Shown: piece after piece, positions 63,278-64,000 of the stretch
Layout: every line of letters begins with the position of its first letter
Position numbering within the stretch: the stretch's first letter is position 1
NCBI RefSeq assembly: GCF_011602365.1
Contig: NZ_JAAONZ010000027.1
Span: forward strand, 1 to 64,000
Length of the DNA stretch: 64,000 nucleotides
Source of the DNA: Pseudomaricurvus hydrocarbonicus
GTDB lineage: Bacteria; Pseudomonadota; Gammaproteobacteria; Pseudomonadales; Cellvibrionaceae
Reading direction: 5' to 3'
Position numbers and translations under genes: made by a program
Notes under the pieces: model-generated
The model's input: only the letters and a program-made list of their open reading frames with translations
Database searches by the model: none
Told to the model about the DNA's origin: nothing

Positions 63278-64000
63278 ATGACTATGCTGGATTCTACCTG
63301 TCGAGTAGATGACGAAACTTCGTTACTCGAGGCTGCGACGGGGGTGTTTGACCCTTTGTTGGCTTGCCTGTTGCAGTTGGCAAAAATCGAACACCGCCCC
63401 TGTTCCCCAGCGTCGGCGACTGCGGGCCTTCCGTTAGTGCATGAGCGTTTAACGCCTGAGTTGTTTGTGCGTGCGGCTGATCGGACGGGCCTGAAGGCGA
63501 AAATTCTCCGGCGGGAGTTGTCGGCTATCAGTCCGTTGGTTTGTCCGGCGGTCTTGCTGTTGCACGATGATAATGCCGTTGTACTGGTTAAGATTGAAGC
63601 CGAAGCGGGCCAAGCCTTACTGTTGGACAATGAAACGGGCGGTGAGCAGCGCATCACTTTGGATGAGCTGCAACACTATTATTCAGGCTACTGTATCTTC
63701 GCGAAGCCCGCGTATCGCTTTGACCTACGCACTCAACCCGTCAAATCTCAACGGAACCGCCATTGGTTCTGGAGCGTTATGGTGCGTTCCTGGCGGATTT
63801 ATCGCGATGTTTTGTTGGCCTCACTGTTGATTAATATTTTTGCCATGGCGAACCCCCTGTTTGTCATGAATGTCTATGACCGGGTAGTCCCCAATAGTGC
63901 TATTGAGACGCTTTGGGTGCTGGCCATCGGTGTTACGATCGTCTACGGCTTTGATTTACTGCTGAAAACCCTGCGGGCTTATTTTTTAGAGGTGGCTGGA
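63278..64000 (+). CDS. Type I secretion ATPase/permease, LapB-like (5' part, runs off the window)
   Basis: The first 241 codons of an inner-membrane ABC exporter, still open at the window edge. The N-terminal about 130 residues form a C39-peptidase-like domain without the catalytic Cys (FDPLLACLLQLAKI, then LHDDNAVVLVKIE), which in LapB-type exporters binds the substrate instead of cutting it. The membrane domain starts about residue 180 with SLLINIFAMANPLFVMNVYDR and VVPNSAIETLWVLA, a signature of exporters of giant RTX/LapA adhesins. The nucleotide-binding domain would be beyond the edge. The start at 63278 is ATG; Met3 is an alternative. Confidence 0.88.
   Translation, partial: MTMLDSTCRVDDETSLLEAATGVFDPLLACLLQLAKIEHRPCSPASATAGLPLVHERLTPELFVRAADRTGLKAKILRRELSAISPLVCPAVLLLHDDNAVVLVKIEAEAGQALLLDNETGGEQRITLDELQHYYSGYCIFAKPAYRFDLRTQPVKSQRNRHWFWSVMVRSWRIYRDVLLASLLINIFAMANPLFVMNVYDRVVPNSAIETLWVLAIGVTIVYGFDLLLKTLRAYFLEVAG

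Overview
The window reads as the chromosome of a marine, polysaccharide-degrading gammaproteobacterium, most like the Cellvibrionaceae (Saccharophagus / Simiduia / Gilvimarinus type). The evidence is a multidomain alginate lyase, a complete glucuronate-to-KDPG route with a TRAP importer, a large TonB receptor, and the conserved block pcm-nlpD-rpoS-fdxA-mutS-pncC-recA-recX in the order seen in Pseudomonas-like bacteria. Genes are dense, apart from AT-richer non-coding stretches in the first 5 kb and at about 15.9-16.5 kb. I see no rRNA, tRNA, insertion sequence, prophage or CRISPR array.

Layout. 0-4.5 kb: a secreted PL7 alginate lyase with two CBM32-like domains, then an EpsA-type LuxR regulator, in a gene-poor stretch. 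4.5-16 kb: a uronate island with an outer-membrane porin, kdgK, uxuA, a FadR-type regulator (uxuR-like), a TRAP transporter (dctMQP order on the minus strand), uxaC and uxuB. Three copies of an 11-bp palindrome (TGGYCTKACCA) lie in front of the three transcription units, two of them just after a TTGACA promoter, so I read the island as one regulon. 16.5-19.3 kb: a 40-residue Lys-rich small protein, a BLUF blue-light sensor and a divergent, translationally coupled trio (DUF3429, DCC thiol-disulfide protein, SDR). 19.3-32.4 kb: an AraC regulator, a TonB receptor, a DUF885 metallopeptidase-like protein, an amidohydrolase and a small membrane protein, running straight into putP, an Lrp-type putR and putA. 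This suggests uptake and breakdown of a proline-yielding compound.

32.5-48.7 kb is cell-envelope biology: a four-gene MCE lipid transporter (STAS-permease, ATPase, MCE protein, PqiC-like lipoprotein), a Tat-exported HiPIP, a BON-domain protein, a membrane AAA-like ATPase overlapping an MscS channel gene (the most unusual unit here), a YbfF-type esterase and a tripartite RND efflux operon. 49-62.7 kb is housekeeping: ygiQ, truD, pcm, a DUF368 (PopT-type) undecaprenyl-phosphate translocase, nlpD, rpoS, fdxA, mutS, pncC behind a tandem-repeat array, recA with a LexA box, and recX. surE, usually next to pcm, is missing. The window ends in a small conserved hypothetical gene and the 5' part of a LapB-type type I secretion ATPase gene that runs off the edge.

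Start sites were moved from the longest ORF where a Shine-Dalgarno site, an ATGA overlap or family length argued for it. Functions rest on recognised motifs and gene order read by eye; no database search was run.
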